The position numbers and the translations under genes are program-made. From Sphingobium sp. (GTDB lineage Bacteria; Pseudomonadota; Alphaproteobacteria; Sphingomonadales; Sphingomonadaceae), in assembly GCF_003248505.1 (NCBI RefSeq), contig NZ_QFOA01000006.1, positions 65,278 to 129,277 on the forward strand: 64,000 bases of DNA, written 5' to 3'. Positions 15,661 through 24,163 of the stretch are shown here, one piece after another (the first letter of the stretch is position 1; each line of letters opens with the position of its first letter). The notes beneath the pieces were generated by a model that did no database searches, was not told the origin of the DNA, and saw only the letters and a list, made by a program, of their open reading frames with translations.

Positions 15661-16557
15661 ATGAATAACCATCTGGCGGACGTGGAGAATTTCCTGGTCG
15701 TGGCGAGCGAGGGCAGCTTTGCACGCGCGGCGCGGACGTTGCGGCTGACCCCGTCGGCGGTGAGCCGGTCCGTCGCGCGGCTGGAAAAGCGGCTGGGCGT
15801 GTCCCTCATCCGGCGGACGACCCGTTCGCTGGCGCTGACGCGCGAAGGGCTTGCCTATCGCGACCGGATGCGCGCGATCCTGAGCGACATGTTCGATCTG
15901 GAAGCGGCGCTGACGGAGGCGGCGCAGGGGCCGCGCGGGTTATTGCGCGTCAACGCGTCGCCTTCGTTCGGCGTGGAGTGTCTCATCCCGTTGCTGCCGC
16001 GCTTTGCCGACGCCTATCCCGCGATCACCGTCGACCTGACGCTGACCGACGCGATCGTCGATCTGGTCGAGGAACGGGCGGACATCGCCATCCGCATAGG
16101 CCCGCTGCGCGACACGCGGTTGCGCGCGAAGAAGCTGGGACGCAGCCGCATGGTGCTGGTGGCGAGCCCGGACTATTTGGCGCGGCGGGGAACGCCAGGC
16201 AGCCCCGACGCGCTCGATGCGCACGACTGCCTGCGCTTCAGCTTCCGCCGGTCGGTGGACAGCTGGCCCTTCCTGATCGACGGGCAACTGATCCATCGAC
16301 CTGTCGAAGGGCGCTTCTTCGGCAATTCGGGCGAGGTCGTGCGGCAGATGGCGGTGGCGGGATGCGGCATCGCGCGGCACGGGCGCTTCCATGTCGCGTC
16401 GGACCTGCGCGCCGGGCGATTGGTCGAGGTGCTCGCGCAATATGACGCGGGCGACGGCGAGGATATCCACGCGCTCTACGCGCCGGAGGACCGGGCGGCG
16501 GCGCGGATCAGGGCGCTGCTGGATTTCCTGGAGGCGGAGATGCGGGTGGAGGGGTGA
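15661..16557 (+). CDS. LysR-family transcriptional regulator
   Basis: A 298-residue LysR-type regulator. The N-terminal winged helix-turn-helix spans about residues 5-64 (FLVVASEGSFARAARTLRL, SAVSRSVARLEKRLGV). The effector-binding domain starts near residue 90 (LLRVNASPSFGVECLIPLL). It belongs to the CrgA/AaeR-like group that usually controls a divergent gene, here the SDR at 15557. The 103-base spacer contains ACTTCAGAAGT (15639-15649), a perfect palindrome that may be its site. The inducer is unknown. Confidence 0.9.
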   Translation: MNNHLADVENFLVVASEGSFARAARTLRLTPSAVSRSVARLEKRLGVSLIRRTTRSLALTREGLAYRDRMRAILSDMFDLEAALTEAAQGPRGLLRVNASPSFGVECLIPLLPRFADAYPAITVDLTLTDAIVDLVEERADIAIRIGPLRDTRLRAKKLGRSRMVLVASPDYLARRGTPGSPDALDAHDCLRFSFRRSVDSWPFLIDGQLIHRPVEGRFFGNSGEVVRQMAVAGCGIARHGRFHVASDLRAGRLVEVLAQYDAGDGEDIHALYAPEDRAAARIRALLDFLEAEMRVEG

Positions 16558-16688
16558 GGGGAAGGTGCACGCCGTTGCCACAGGTGTGGTGCGGGTGCGT
16601 GGGGTAACTGACGACCATTTGCGGCCCTTCACGTTCGGGAAATGCGTGCCCGATTGCAGGCATAACTGGTGCGTGGTTATGTAAAGCG

Positions 16689-17015
16689 ATGAGCGACAAG
16701 AATCTTACGTTGGAGCAGATGGATACTGAGGTGATTTTTTATCACCTTGCAGACGAACGAGCTTACTTCGAATGGCTGGAACGCATTTCTTGCGTCGAAA
16801 GCGTGAAGGGCGACGGTGCGAGAGGGCTGGTGGTCACTTTAAAGAAGGGGCCAGACGAAGACGATTTGAGGCAGTTTCTTGCCTTGGCTCAGCGCTATGG
16901 TCTGGATATGCGCAAGTTCGCTAAGTTTGAAACTGAGGCAAATCGGGCATGGTTCCGCGATCCAAAAATGTATTGGTTCGACGGTGTCTTTAGTGAGGAA
17001 AAACCTTCCGACTGA
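16689..17015 (+). CDS. Hypothetical protein of atypical composition
   Basis: A 108-residue protein rich in Phe, Tyr, Trp, Asp and Glu, with no signal peptide or membrane segment. It includes HLADERAYFEWLERI and a C-terminal RAWFRDPKMYWFDGVFSEE. Base composition is visibly less GC-rich than the genes on both sides, and the codons are less biased, suggesting recent transfer. Acidic, aromatic-rich proteins of about 100 residues include many immunity proteins and antitoxins, but no toxin is adjacent. I do not recognise it. Confidence 0.6.
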   Translation: MSDKNLTLEQMDTEVIFYHLADERAYFEWLERISCVESVKGDGARGLVVTLKKGPDEDDLRQFLALAQRYGLDMRKFAKFETEANRAWFRDPKMYWFDGVFSEEKPSD

Positions 17016-17080
17016 ACGGCAGCTATCTAATAAATCCGGCGTTAGAGCAGACAGTCCTCTACCCACCCATCTCTCCCCCC

Positions 17081-18496
17081 TCACCCAATCCAATATGGCA
17101 CGATCTGGCGGTTGTCGGGGTCGACGTGGATGGGTCTGTCCGCCGGGGGGAATGCGCGCTGGTCGCAGCTTTGGCGGGGGCAGAGGCGGCAGGTGATGCC
17201 GATGGGCGTGGCGGCACCCTCCACTTCCAGTTGCAGGCCGTCGGCATAGACGAAATTCGCCGCATGCGCCGTCTCGCAGCCCAGCACCACGGCGAAGCGG
17301 CGCGGGGTGCGCTTGTAGCTGCCCGACGGTTTCACCAGACCCTTCGCCATCGAGACATAGCGCACGCCATCGGGCGTTTCGCCGAGTTGCACGTTGATGC
17401 GGTCGGGGACGGCGACGGCTTCGTGCACGTTCCAGAGCGGGCAGGCTCCGCCGAAGCGGGCGAATTGCAGGCGGGTGGCGCTGTGCCGCTTGGTGATGTT
17501 GCCCGCCATGTCGACGCGGCAGAAGAAAAAGGGAATGCCGCGCAGTCCCGGCCTTTGCAGGGTGGACAGGCGATGGCAGGCCTGTTCGAAACTGACACCG
17601 AAGGTGCGGGCGAGCCGGTCGATATCGTGGCGCATCGCGCGGGCGGCTTCGCGGAAGGGGGCATAGGGCATCAGCAGCGCGCCCGCGGCATAATTGCCGA
17701 GCCCGATGGCGAGCAGCCGGTCCGCGCCGGGCACGGGCAGCGCCGCCTTGCCCACCACGTCGCCGATCACCGCCTGCCCCTCCAGCATCATGAGCTGATG
17801 GGCGAGCATGAACTTGCGGCTTTCGGTGGGGAGCGCTGCGTTGATGAACAGCTGGCGGTCGGCGGCGCGATAGGCGCGCAGGGCACTGTCGGGGGTTTCG
17901 GCGATCAGCGTCGCGATGCCGTGGCGGCGGGCGAGCGCTTCGACCAGCATCCCTTCGTCCAGCACCTGCCCCTGGGTGAAGCTTTCCGCCATCTCCTCCG
18001 CCAGGCAGTCGAGTGCATGGACGTAATTGCCCGCTTCGTGGAACCAGTCGCGCGCGGCCTCCCAGGGGAGGCGGGCCTGCACCTCATGATCGTTGCCGAT
18101 CGCTTCCTCGATCATGTTGATGCGCTCGTTGGCGCGCATATGGGCGTTGTAGAGGTCTACATAGCGTGCGGCGAATTCGGGGAATTGCAGGTGCAGCTTC
18201 TCGATCCGTTCGGGCTCCATGGGCGGGCCGGGCAGTTCGGGGTGGCCAAGTGCGTAGGTGAAGGCGCCGAGCAGCTGTTCCTCCTCGCGCGCGTCGAAGC
18301 TCGCCCAGTCGGTGGGGAAGGCGCTGGCGACCGCGGCCTTCACCTTGGCGGTAAGGGGGCGGTCGTCATTCTCCAGCTGCGACAGATAGGAAACGGATAT
18401 GCCCAGCGCGTGCGCCATCGTCGCCTGATCCATGCGATGATCGAGGCGCAGCTGGCGCAGGCGGGGACCTGCGAAGATTCGATTGCCGCGTGCCAT
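17081..18496 (-). CDS. scfR: ScfR-type short-chain acyl-CoA regulator
   Basis: A 471-residue transcriptional regulator of the RamB/ScfR family. Residues 9-65 are an HTH_3 DNA-binding domain (RLRQLRLDHRMDQATMAHALG). The middle has an ImmA/IrrE-like part without the zinc motif. The C-terminal DUF2083 domain has the family's Cys cluster CRLCPRQSCDQRAFPPADRP. Relatives control propionate, acetate and glyoxylate pathway genes in response to acyl-CoA. It is divergent from pccB, and TTTGC-type elements fill the shared region. ATG 18496 is chosen; the longer open frame runs back through that operator and into antisense pccB. Confidence 0.88.
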   Translation of the reverse strand: MARGNRIFAGPRLRQLRLDHRMDQATMAHALGISVSYLSQLENDDRPLTAKVKAAVASAFPTDWASFDAREEEQLLGAFTYALGHPELPGPPMEPERIEKLHLQFPEFAARYVDLYNAHMRANERINMIEEAIGNDHEVQARLPWEAARDWFHEAGNYVHALDCLAEEMAESFTQGQVLDEGMLVEALARRHGIATLIAETPDSALRAYRAADRQLFINAALPTESRKFMLAHQLMMLEGQAVIGDVVGKAALPVPGADRLLAIGLGNYAAGALLMPYAPFREAARAMRHDIDRLARTFGVSFEQACHRLSTLQRPGLRGIPFFFCRVDMAGNITKRHSATRLQFARFGGACPLWNVHEAVAVPDRINVQLGETPDGVRYVSMAKGLVKPSGSYKRTPRRFAVVLGCETAHAANFVYADGLQLEVEGAATPIGITCRLCPRQSCDQRAFPPADRPIHVDPDNRQIVPYWIG

Positions 18497-18510
18497 ATTC
18501 CGCACCCTAT

Positions 18511-18555
18511 TTTGCGAAGTTGAGATTTGCAAATTGGCAAATTTGCATTTGCGAA
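18511..18555. promoter_or_regulatory. Cluster of TTTGC-type operators between scfR and pccB
   Basis: Within 45 bases lie TTTGCGAA (18511-18518), the palindrome TTTGCAAA (18526-18533), the 10-base palindrome GCAAATTTGC (18537-18546) and a second TTTGCGAA (18548-18555). RamB-family regulators are known to bind sites containing TTTGCAAA. The cluster sits 15 bases from the scfR start and 56 from pccB, so it can control both genes. Confidence 0.7.
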
Positions 18556-18610
18556 AAATGTGGCAGACTGAAATGAGCAGCCTCAACAGTTTTGGGAGAG
18601 CCAAGCGACC

Positions 18611-20143
18611 ATGTCGAAACTCGCGATCATCGAACAGCTCGAAGCGAAGCGCGAAGCGGCGCGGATGGGCGGGGGACAACGCCGCATCGATGCGCAGCAT
18701 GCCAAGGGCAAGCTGACCGCCCGCGAGCGGCTGGACGTGCTGCTCGACGAAGGCAGCTTCGAAGAGCTGGACATGTATGTCGAGCATAATTGCGTCGATT
18801 TCGGCATGGATGCCGAACATGTGCCGGGCGACGGCGTCGTCACCGGATCGGGCACGGTCAACGGGCGGCTGGTGTTCGTGTTCAGTCAGGACTTCACCGT
18901 CTATGGCGGCGCGGTGTCGGAACGGCACGCGATGAAGATCTGCAAGATCATGGACATGGCGATGAAGGTCGGCGCACCGGTCATCGGCCTCAACGACAGC
19001 GGCGGCGCGCGCATCCAGGAAGGCGTGGCGTCACTGGGCGGATATGCCGAAATCTTTCAGCGCAACGTGATGGCATCGGGCGTGGTGCCGCAGATCAGCG
19101 TCATCATGGGGCCGTGCGCGGGCGGCGCCGTCTACTCGCCCGCGATGACCGACTTCATCTTCATGGTGAAGGATTCGAGCTTCATGTTCGTGACCGGACC
19201 GGACGTGGTGAAGACCGTCACCAACGAAGTCGTGACGCAGGAGGAACTGGGCGGCGCGGTGACGCATACGACCAAGTCGGGCGTTGCGGACGTGGCGTTC
19301 GAAAACGATATCGAGGCGCTGCTGGCGGTGCGCGACTTCGTCGACTTCCTGCCTGCGTCGAACCGCGAACCGGTTCCCGAACGACCGAGCGCGGACCCGT
19401 GGGACCGGGTCGAGGAAAGCCTCGACACGCTGATCCCCGCCAACGCGAACCAGCCCTACGACATGCACGAACTCATCCGCAAGGTGGTGGACGAGGGCGA
19501 TTTCTTCGAAGTGCAGCCGGCACATGCGGGCAACATCCTGTGCGGGTTCGGTCGGATCGAGGGCAAGACGGTGGGCATCATCGCCAACCAGCCGATGGTG
19601 CTGGCCGGCGTGCTCGACATCAATTCGTCCAAGAAGGCCGGGCGGTTCGTGCGCTTCTGCGACGCGTTCGAAATTCCGATCGTCACTTTCGTCGACGTGC
19701 CGGGCTTCCTGCCGGGAACGCAGCAGGAACTGAACGGCATTATCAAGCATGGCGCGAAGCTGCTGTTCGCCTATGCCGAAGCGACCGTGCCCAAGATCAC
19801 CGTCATTACGCGCAAGGCCTATGGCGGCGCCTATGACGTCATGTCCTCCAAGCATCTGCGCGGCGACCTGAATTACGCCTGGCCTACCGCGGAGATCGCG
19901 GTGATGGGCGCGAAGGGCGCGGTGGAGATCATCTTCCGCGGCAAGACGCCCGAAGAGATCGCGGAAAAGACGAAGGAATATGAAGACCGCTTCGCCAACC
20001 CCTTCGTCGCGGCGGGCAAGGGCTTCATCGACGAGGTGATCCAGCCGCACTCGACCCGCAAGCGCATCGCGCTCGGCCTGCGGAAACTGAGGAACAAGAG
20101 CCTCGAAAATCCGTGGAAGAAGCACGACAATATTCCGCTTTAA
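18611..20143 (+). CDS. pccB: Propionyl-CoA carboxylase beta subunit
   Basis: A 510-residue carboxyltransferase subunit. With PccA and biotin it carboxylates propionyl-CoA to methylmalonyl-CoA in the cytoplasm. Family landmarks are KLTARERLDVLLDEGSFEE near residue 45, GARIQEGVASLGGY (first oxyanion region), GPCAGGAVYSPA, and PGFLPGTQQE followed by KAYGGAYDVMSSKHL in the second half. Length is typical. It opens the methylmalonyl-CoA operon and is divergent from scfR. The ribosome site GGGAGAG is 12 bases before the ATG. Confidence 0.96.
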   Translation: MSKLAIIEQLEAKREAARMGGGQRRIDAQHAKGKLTARERLDVLLDEGSFEELDMYVEHNCVDFGMDAEHVPGDGVVTGSGTVNGRLVFVFSQDFTVYGGAVSERHAMKICKIMDMAMKVGAPVIGLNDSGGARIQEGVASLGGYAEIFQRNVMASGVVPQISVIMGPCAGGAVYSPAMTDFIFMVKDSSFMFVTGPDVVKTVTNEVVTQEELGGAVTHTTKSGVADVAFENDIEALLAVRDFVDFLPASNREPVPERPSADPWDRVEESLDTLIPANANQPYDMHELIRKVVDEGDFFEVQPAHAGNILCGFGRIEGKTVGIIANQPMVLAGVLDINSSKKAGRFVRFCDAFEIPIVTFVDVPGFLPGTQQELNGIIKHGAKLLFAYAEATVPKITVITRKAYGGAYDVMSSKHLRGDLNYAWPTAEIAVMGAKGAVEIIFRGKTPEEIAEKTKEYEDRFANPFVAAGKGFIDEVIQPHSTRKRIALGLRKLRNKSLENPWKKHDNIPL

Positions 20144-20155
20144 GGGGCGATGACC

Positions 20156-20596
20156 ATGAAACTCGGACGCCTCAACCATATCGGCATCGCCACGCCGTCG
20201 CTCGAAGCGAGCCTCGCTTATTATCGCGACGTGATGGGCGCGACGATCGCCAATGAACCGTTCGACCTGCCCGTGCAGGGGGTGAAGGTGTGCTTCGTCG
20301 ATACGCCGGGCGAGGGCGGGACTGCGGGCACGCAGATCGAACTGATCGAACCGCTGGGCGAAAACAGCCCGATCCACGGCTTCATCGCCAAGAACCCCGC
20401 CGGGGGCCAGCACCATATGTGCTACGAGGTGCCCGACATCCACGACGCCAAGGCGTGGTTCGAAAGCCTGGGCAAGAAGGTGCTGGGCGAACCGCGCATC
20501 GGAGCGCACGGCACGCCGATCTTCTTCGTCCACCCCAAGGACATGAACGGGGTGCTGACCGAGATCATGGAAACGCCGAAGGACGGGGCGCACTGA
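20156..20596 (+). CDS. mce: Methylmalonyl-CoA epimerase
   Basis: A 146-residue glyoxalase/VOC-fold enzyme that converts (S)- to (R)-methylmalonyl-CoA, linking the carboxylase to the mutase. It begins MKLGRLNHIGIATPS, where His is the first metal ligand. Further ligands are in GGQHHMCYEV and the C-terminal GVLTEIMETP. The start at 20156 is preferred over ATG 20150 because the AGGGG ribosome site is then 8 bases away. It ends 2 bases before scpA. Confidence 0.95.
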   Translation: MKLGRLNHIGIATPSLEASLAYYRDVMGATIANEPFDLPVQGVKVCFVDTPGEGGTAGTQIELIEPLGENSPIHGFIAKNPAGGQHHMCYEVPDIHDAKAWFESLGKKVLGEPRIGAHGTPIFFVHPKDMNGVLTEIMETPKDGAH

Positions 20597-20598
20597 CG

Positions 20599-22767
20599 AT
20601 GACCGACGACGCGAACAAGGCCGGACCGACCCTGGACCAATGGGCCGCCGCCGCCGCCAAGGAAGTGAAGGGCAAGGATCTTCACTGGGAAACGCCCGAA
20701 GGCATCACGGTAAAGCCGCTCTACACGGCGGAGGACGTGACGGTCGACCCGGGCCTGCCGGGCTTCGCGCCCTTCACGCGCGGCGTGCGTGCATCGATGT
20801 ATGCGGGGCGGCCCTGGACGATCCGCCAGTATGCGGGCTTTTCGACAGCCGAGGAATCCAACGCTTTCTATCGCCGGAATCTTGCCGCCGGGCAGAAGGG
20901 TCTGTCGGTCGCCTTCGACCTTGCGACTCATCGCGGTTATGACAGCGACCATCCGCGCGTGGTGGGCGATGTCGGCAAGGCAGGCGTCGCGATCGACACG
21001 ATCGAGGACATGAAAATCCTGTTCGACGGCATCCCGCTCGACAAGATGTCGGTGTCCATGACGATGAACGGGGCGATCATCCCCGTGCTCGCTTTCTTCA
21101 TCGTCGCGGGGGAGGAGCAGGGCGTGGATCGCAAGCTGCTCGACGGAACGGTTCAGAACGACATCCTCAAGGAGTTCATGGTCCGCAACACCTATATCTA
21201 CCCGCCCGAACCGTCGATGCGGATCATTTCGGACATCTTCGGCTATACCAGCCGCGAAATGCCCAAGTTCAACAGCATCTCCATTTCCGGCTATCATATG
21301 CAGGAAGCGGGCGCGACGCAGGTGCAGGAACTGGCCTTCACCATCGCCGACGGCATCGAATATGCGCGTTACGGCGTCGCATCGGGCCTTGACCTTGACA
21401 ATTTCGCGGGGCGGTTGTCCTTCTTCTTCGCCATCGGCATGAACTTCTTCATGGAAATCGCCAAGCTGCGCGCCGCGCGCGTGCTGTGGCATCGTGCCAT
21501 GACGAAGCTGGGCGCGAAGAGCGAGCGGTCCAAGATGTTGCGCACGCACTGCCAGACCAGCGGCGTGTCGCTGACCGAGCAGGACCCGTACAACAACGTG
21601 ATGCGCACGACCATCGAGGCGATGGCCGCGATGCTGGGCGGCACCCAGTCGCTGCACACCAACGCGCTCGACGAAGCGATTGCGCTGCCGACCGACTTTT
21701 CCGCCCGCATCGCCCGCAACACGCAGATCGTGATCCAGGAAGAGACGGGCATGTGCAACGTCGTCGATCCGCTGGGCGGCTCTTATTATGTCGAGGCGCT
21801 GACCCGGCAACTGGTCGACGCCGCGCAGGAGATCATCGACCGGGTCGAGGAAGACGGCGGCATGGCGAAGGCCGTGGCGGCGGGCTGGCCCAAGGCGATG
21901 ATCGAAACGGCGGCAGCCGCACGGCAGGCGCGCGTCGACCGGGGCGAGGACGTCATCGTGGGCGTCAACAAATATCGCCTTGCGAACGAGGATCTGCTCG
22001 AAACGCTCGACATCGACAACAGCAAGGTGCGCGAGGCGCAGATCGCGCGCATCAACCGGGTGAAGGCGGAGCGGGACGAACAGGCGTGCCAGGCGGCGCT
22101 CGACGCGCTGCGCAAGGCGGCTGCGGCCCCGCAAAGCATCGAGACCAATCTGCTCGCCCATGCGGTCGAAGCGGCGAGGGCGCGCGCAACGTTGGGCGAA
22201 ATCTCCTCTGCCATGGAGGACAGCTTCCAGCGTTACGGCACGCAGCCCACGCCGGTGAAGGGCGTCTATGGCGCGCCCTACCAGGATGACAGTCGCTGGA
22301 AACAGGTTCTCGACGGCGTGCAGGCCGTCGAACGGCGCCTCGGTCGTAGGCCCAAGATTCTTGTAGCCAAGATGGGGCAGGATGGACACGACCGGGGCGC
22401 CAACGTCATCGCTTCGGCCTTCGGCGACATGGGATTCGACGTGGTCTCGGGGCCGCTGTTCCAGACACCCGAAGAAACGGTGGTCCTGGCGCTCAGCAAC
22501 GAGGTCGACGTGGTGGGCGCGTCCAGCCTCGCGGCGGGGCACAAGACGCTGATTCCCGAACTGATCCAGCAACTGCGTGACAAGGGCCGCAGCGACATCA
22601 AGGTGATCGCAGGCGGTGTGATCCCGCCGCAGGATTATGACTTCCTCCGTGACGCGGGCGTCCAGGGCATTTATGGACCCGGCTCCAATGTCGTGGAATG
22701 CGCCGCCGATGTGCTGCGCCTCCTCGGCCACAACATGCCCCCCGCCGGGCTGGAGGAAGCCGCTTGA
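20599..22767 (+). CDS. scpA: Methylmalonyl-CoA mutase (large, catalytic)
   Basis: A 722-residue adenosylcobalamin-dependent mutase that isomerises (R)-methylmalonyl-CoA to succinyl-CoA. The N-terminal TIM-barrel domain shows RPWTIRQYAGFSTAEESN and QKGLSVAFDLATHRGYDSD. The C-terminal B12-binding domain has ILVAKMGQDGHDRGANV, with the base-on His ligand in DGHDRG. Domain order and length fit the single-polypeptide alpha-type mutase, so no small subunit is needed. Its stop overlaps the TTG start of bioB. Confidence 0.96.
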   Translation: MTDDANKAGPTLDQWAAAAAKEVKGKDLHWETPEGITVKPLYTAEDVTVDPGLPGFAPFTRGVRASMYAGRPWTIRQYAGFSTAEESNAFYRRNLAAGQKGLSVAFDLATHRGYDSDHPRVVGDVGKAGVAIDTIEDMKILFDGIPLDKMSVSMTMNGAIIPVLAFFIVAGEEQGVDRKLLDGTVQNDILKEFMVRNTYIYPPEPSMRIISDIFGYTSREMPKFNSISISGYHMQEAGATQVQELAFTIADGIEYARYGVASGLDLDNFAGRLSFFFAIGMNFFMEIAKLRAARVLWHRAMTKLGAKSERSKMLRTHCQTSGVSLTEQDPYNNVMRTTIEAMAAMLGGTQSLHTNALDEAIALPTDFSARIARNTQIVIQEETGMCNVVDPLGGSYYVEALTRQLVDAAQEIIDRVEEDGGMAKAVAAGWPKAMIETAAAARQARVDRGEDVIVGVNKYRLANEDLLETLDIDNSKVREAQIARINRVKAERDEQACQAALDALRKAAAAPQSIETNLLAHAVEAARARATLGEISSAMEDSFQRYGTQPTPVKGVYGAPYQDDSRWKQVLDGVQAVERRLGRRPKILVAKMGQDGHDRGANVIASAFGDMGFDVVSGPLFQTPEETVVLALSNEVDVVGASSLAAGHKTLIPELIQQLRDKGRSDIKVIAGGVIPPQDYDFLRDAGVQGIYGPGSNVVECAADVLRLLGHNMPPAGLEEAA

Positions 22768-23765
22768 TAGAATATGCCCCCCGCACCGACTGGACGCGCG
22801 AGGAAATCGCCGCTCTGTTCGACCTGCCGTTCAACGACCTGATGTTCGAAGCGCAGTCCGTCCATCGCGCCGGTTTCCCGCGCAACGAAGTGCAACTGTC
22901 CACCTTGCTGTCGATCAAGACCGGCGGGTGCCCGGAGGATTGCGGCTATTGTTCGCAATCGACCGAGGCGGACAGCGGCCTTAAGGCCACCAAGCTGATG
23001 GATGTGCAGGCAGTGCTGCAAACCGCTGCGCAGGCGAAGGATCATGGATCGGGCCGGTTCTGCATGGGGGCCGCGTGGCGCAACCCCAAGGAACGCGACA
23101 TGCCCAAGCTGGTCGCCATGATCGAGGGCGTGCGGGCCATGGGCATGGAAACATGCATGACCCTTGGAATGCTGGACGAAAAGCAGGCGCGGACGCTGGC
23201 CGACGCCGGGCTCGATTATTACAACCACAATATCGACACGTCGCCCGAGAATTACGCGAACGTCATCACGACGCGCACCTTCGCCGACCGGATCGAGACG
23301 CTGGAGAATGTGCGCAGCGCGGGCATCAACGTGTGCTGCGGCGGGATCGTGGGAATGGGCGAGACGCGGAGCGACCGCATCGGTTTTCTCCATGCGCTCG
23401 CCACCATGCCGCATCCCGAGAGCGTTCCGATCAACGCTCTGGTGCCGGTGGAAGGCACCGTGCTGGGCGACATGCTGAAGGACACGCCGCTCGCGAAGAT
23501 CGACGAGGTCGAGTTCGTACGCACGGTCGCGGTGGCGCGGATCGTGATGCCGCAATCGATGGTCCGGCTGTCGGCCGGTCGCGAGAGTATGAGCGAGGCG
23601 TGCCAGGCGCTCTGCTTCATGGCGGGGGCGAACAGCATCTTCACCGGCGACAGGCTGCTGACCGCGGCCAATGCGGGCGATGACAAGGATGCGGCGCTGC
23701 TGAACAAGCTGGGCATGACGCCCATGGCGGCGCAGCCCCACGGGCATCTGGAGGCAGCAGAGTGA
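22764..23765 (+). CDS. bioB: Biotin synthase
   Basis: A 333-residue radical SAM enzyme that inserts sulfur into dethiobiotin. The Fe-S/SAM motif is C56-x3-C60-x2-C63 (GGCPEDCGYCSQ). Family blocks YYNHNIDTSPENY, CCGGIVGMGET and GANSIFTGDRLLT are present. TTG 22764 is chosen as start: it overlaps the scpA stop (TTGA) and gives a family-like N-terminus (IEYAPRTDWTREEI), whereas the upstream ATG 22698 only reads a scpA shadow. Biotin is the prosthetic group of propionyl-CoA carboxylase, so its place in this operon makes sense. Confidence 0.95.
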   Translation: MIEYAPRTDWTREEIAALFDLPFNDLMFEAQSVHRAGFPRNEVQLSTLLSIKTGGCPEDCGYCSQSTEADSGLKATKLMDVQAVLQTAAQAKDHGSGRFCMGAAWRNPKERDMPKLVAMIEGVRAMGMETCMTLGMLDEKQARTLADAGLDYYNHNIDTSPENYANVITTRTFADRIETLENVRSAGINVCCGGIVGMGETRSDRIGFLHALATMPHPESVPINALVPVEGTVLGDMLKDTPLAKIDEVEFVRTVAVARIVMPQSMVRLSAGRESMSEACQALCFMAGANSIFTGDRLLTAANAGDDKDAALLNKLGMTPMAAQPHGHLEAAE

Positions 23766-24115
23766 TCCTGCTGTTCCTCGCCGCCACAGCAGCGACGTCC
23801 TGCGCGAATGCGCAGACGCAGGCGGACATGAACCGCTGCGCCGGGCAGGATTATGCCCGCGCAGATGGGGCGATGAACCGGCAGTGGAAAACCACATACC
23901 CCTATATGAAAAACCGCGATGCGCGCGGTGGAAGCTTTGCGGCGCAGCTGCTCGACAGCCAGCGGGCGTGGCTCAAATATCGCGACGCGCAATGCATCAT
24001 AGCAGGCGCGGAGTTCGAAGGCGGTTCGTTGCAGCCGATGGCTGTCGCGCAATGCAGGGCGCGGCTGACCGATCTTCGCACGAAGGAATTGCAGACACTG
24101 GTCTGGCAGCGTTGA
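23762..24115 (+). CDS. LprI/DUF1311-family secreted protein
   Basis: A 117-residue protein starting at GTG 23762, which overlaps the bioB stop (GTGA). Residues 1-17 form a signal peptide (ILLFLAATAATSCANAQ). The mature part has the lysozyme-inhibitor LprI pattern: QADMNRCAGQDYARADGAMN, then SQRAWLKYRDAQC, and a closing Cys in AVAQCRARLTDLR. Four Cys probably form two disulfides in the periplasm. DUF1311 proteins are linked to lysozyme inhibition. Why it lies inside a metabolic operon is not clear. Confidence 0.85.
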   Translation: MILLFLAATAATSCANAQTQADMNRCAGQDYARADGAMNRQWKTTYPYMKNRDARGGSFAAQLLDSQRAWLKYRDAQCIIAGAEFEGGSLQPMAVAQCRARLTDLRTKELQTLVWQR

Positions 24116-24163
24116 ACCGGCCCTGAAATGGGCGAGAGGAATGGACTGGGGCAAGGACAGATA

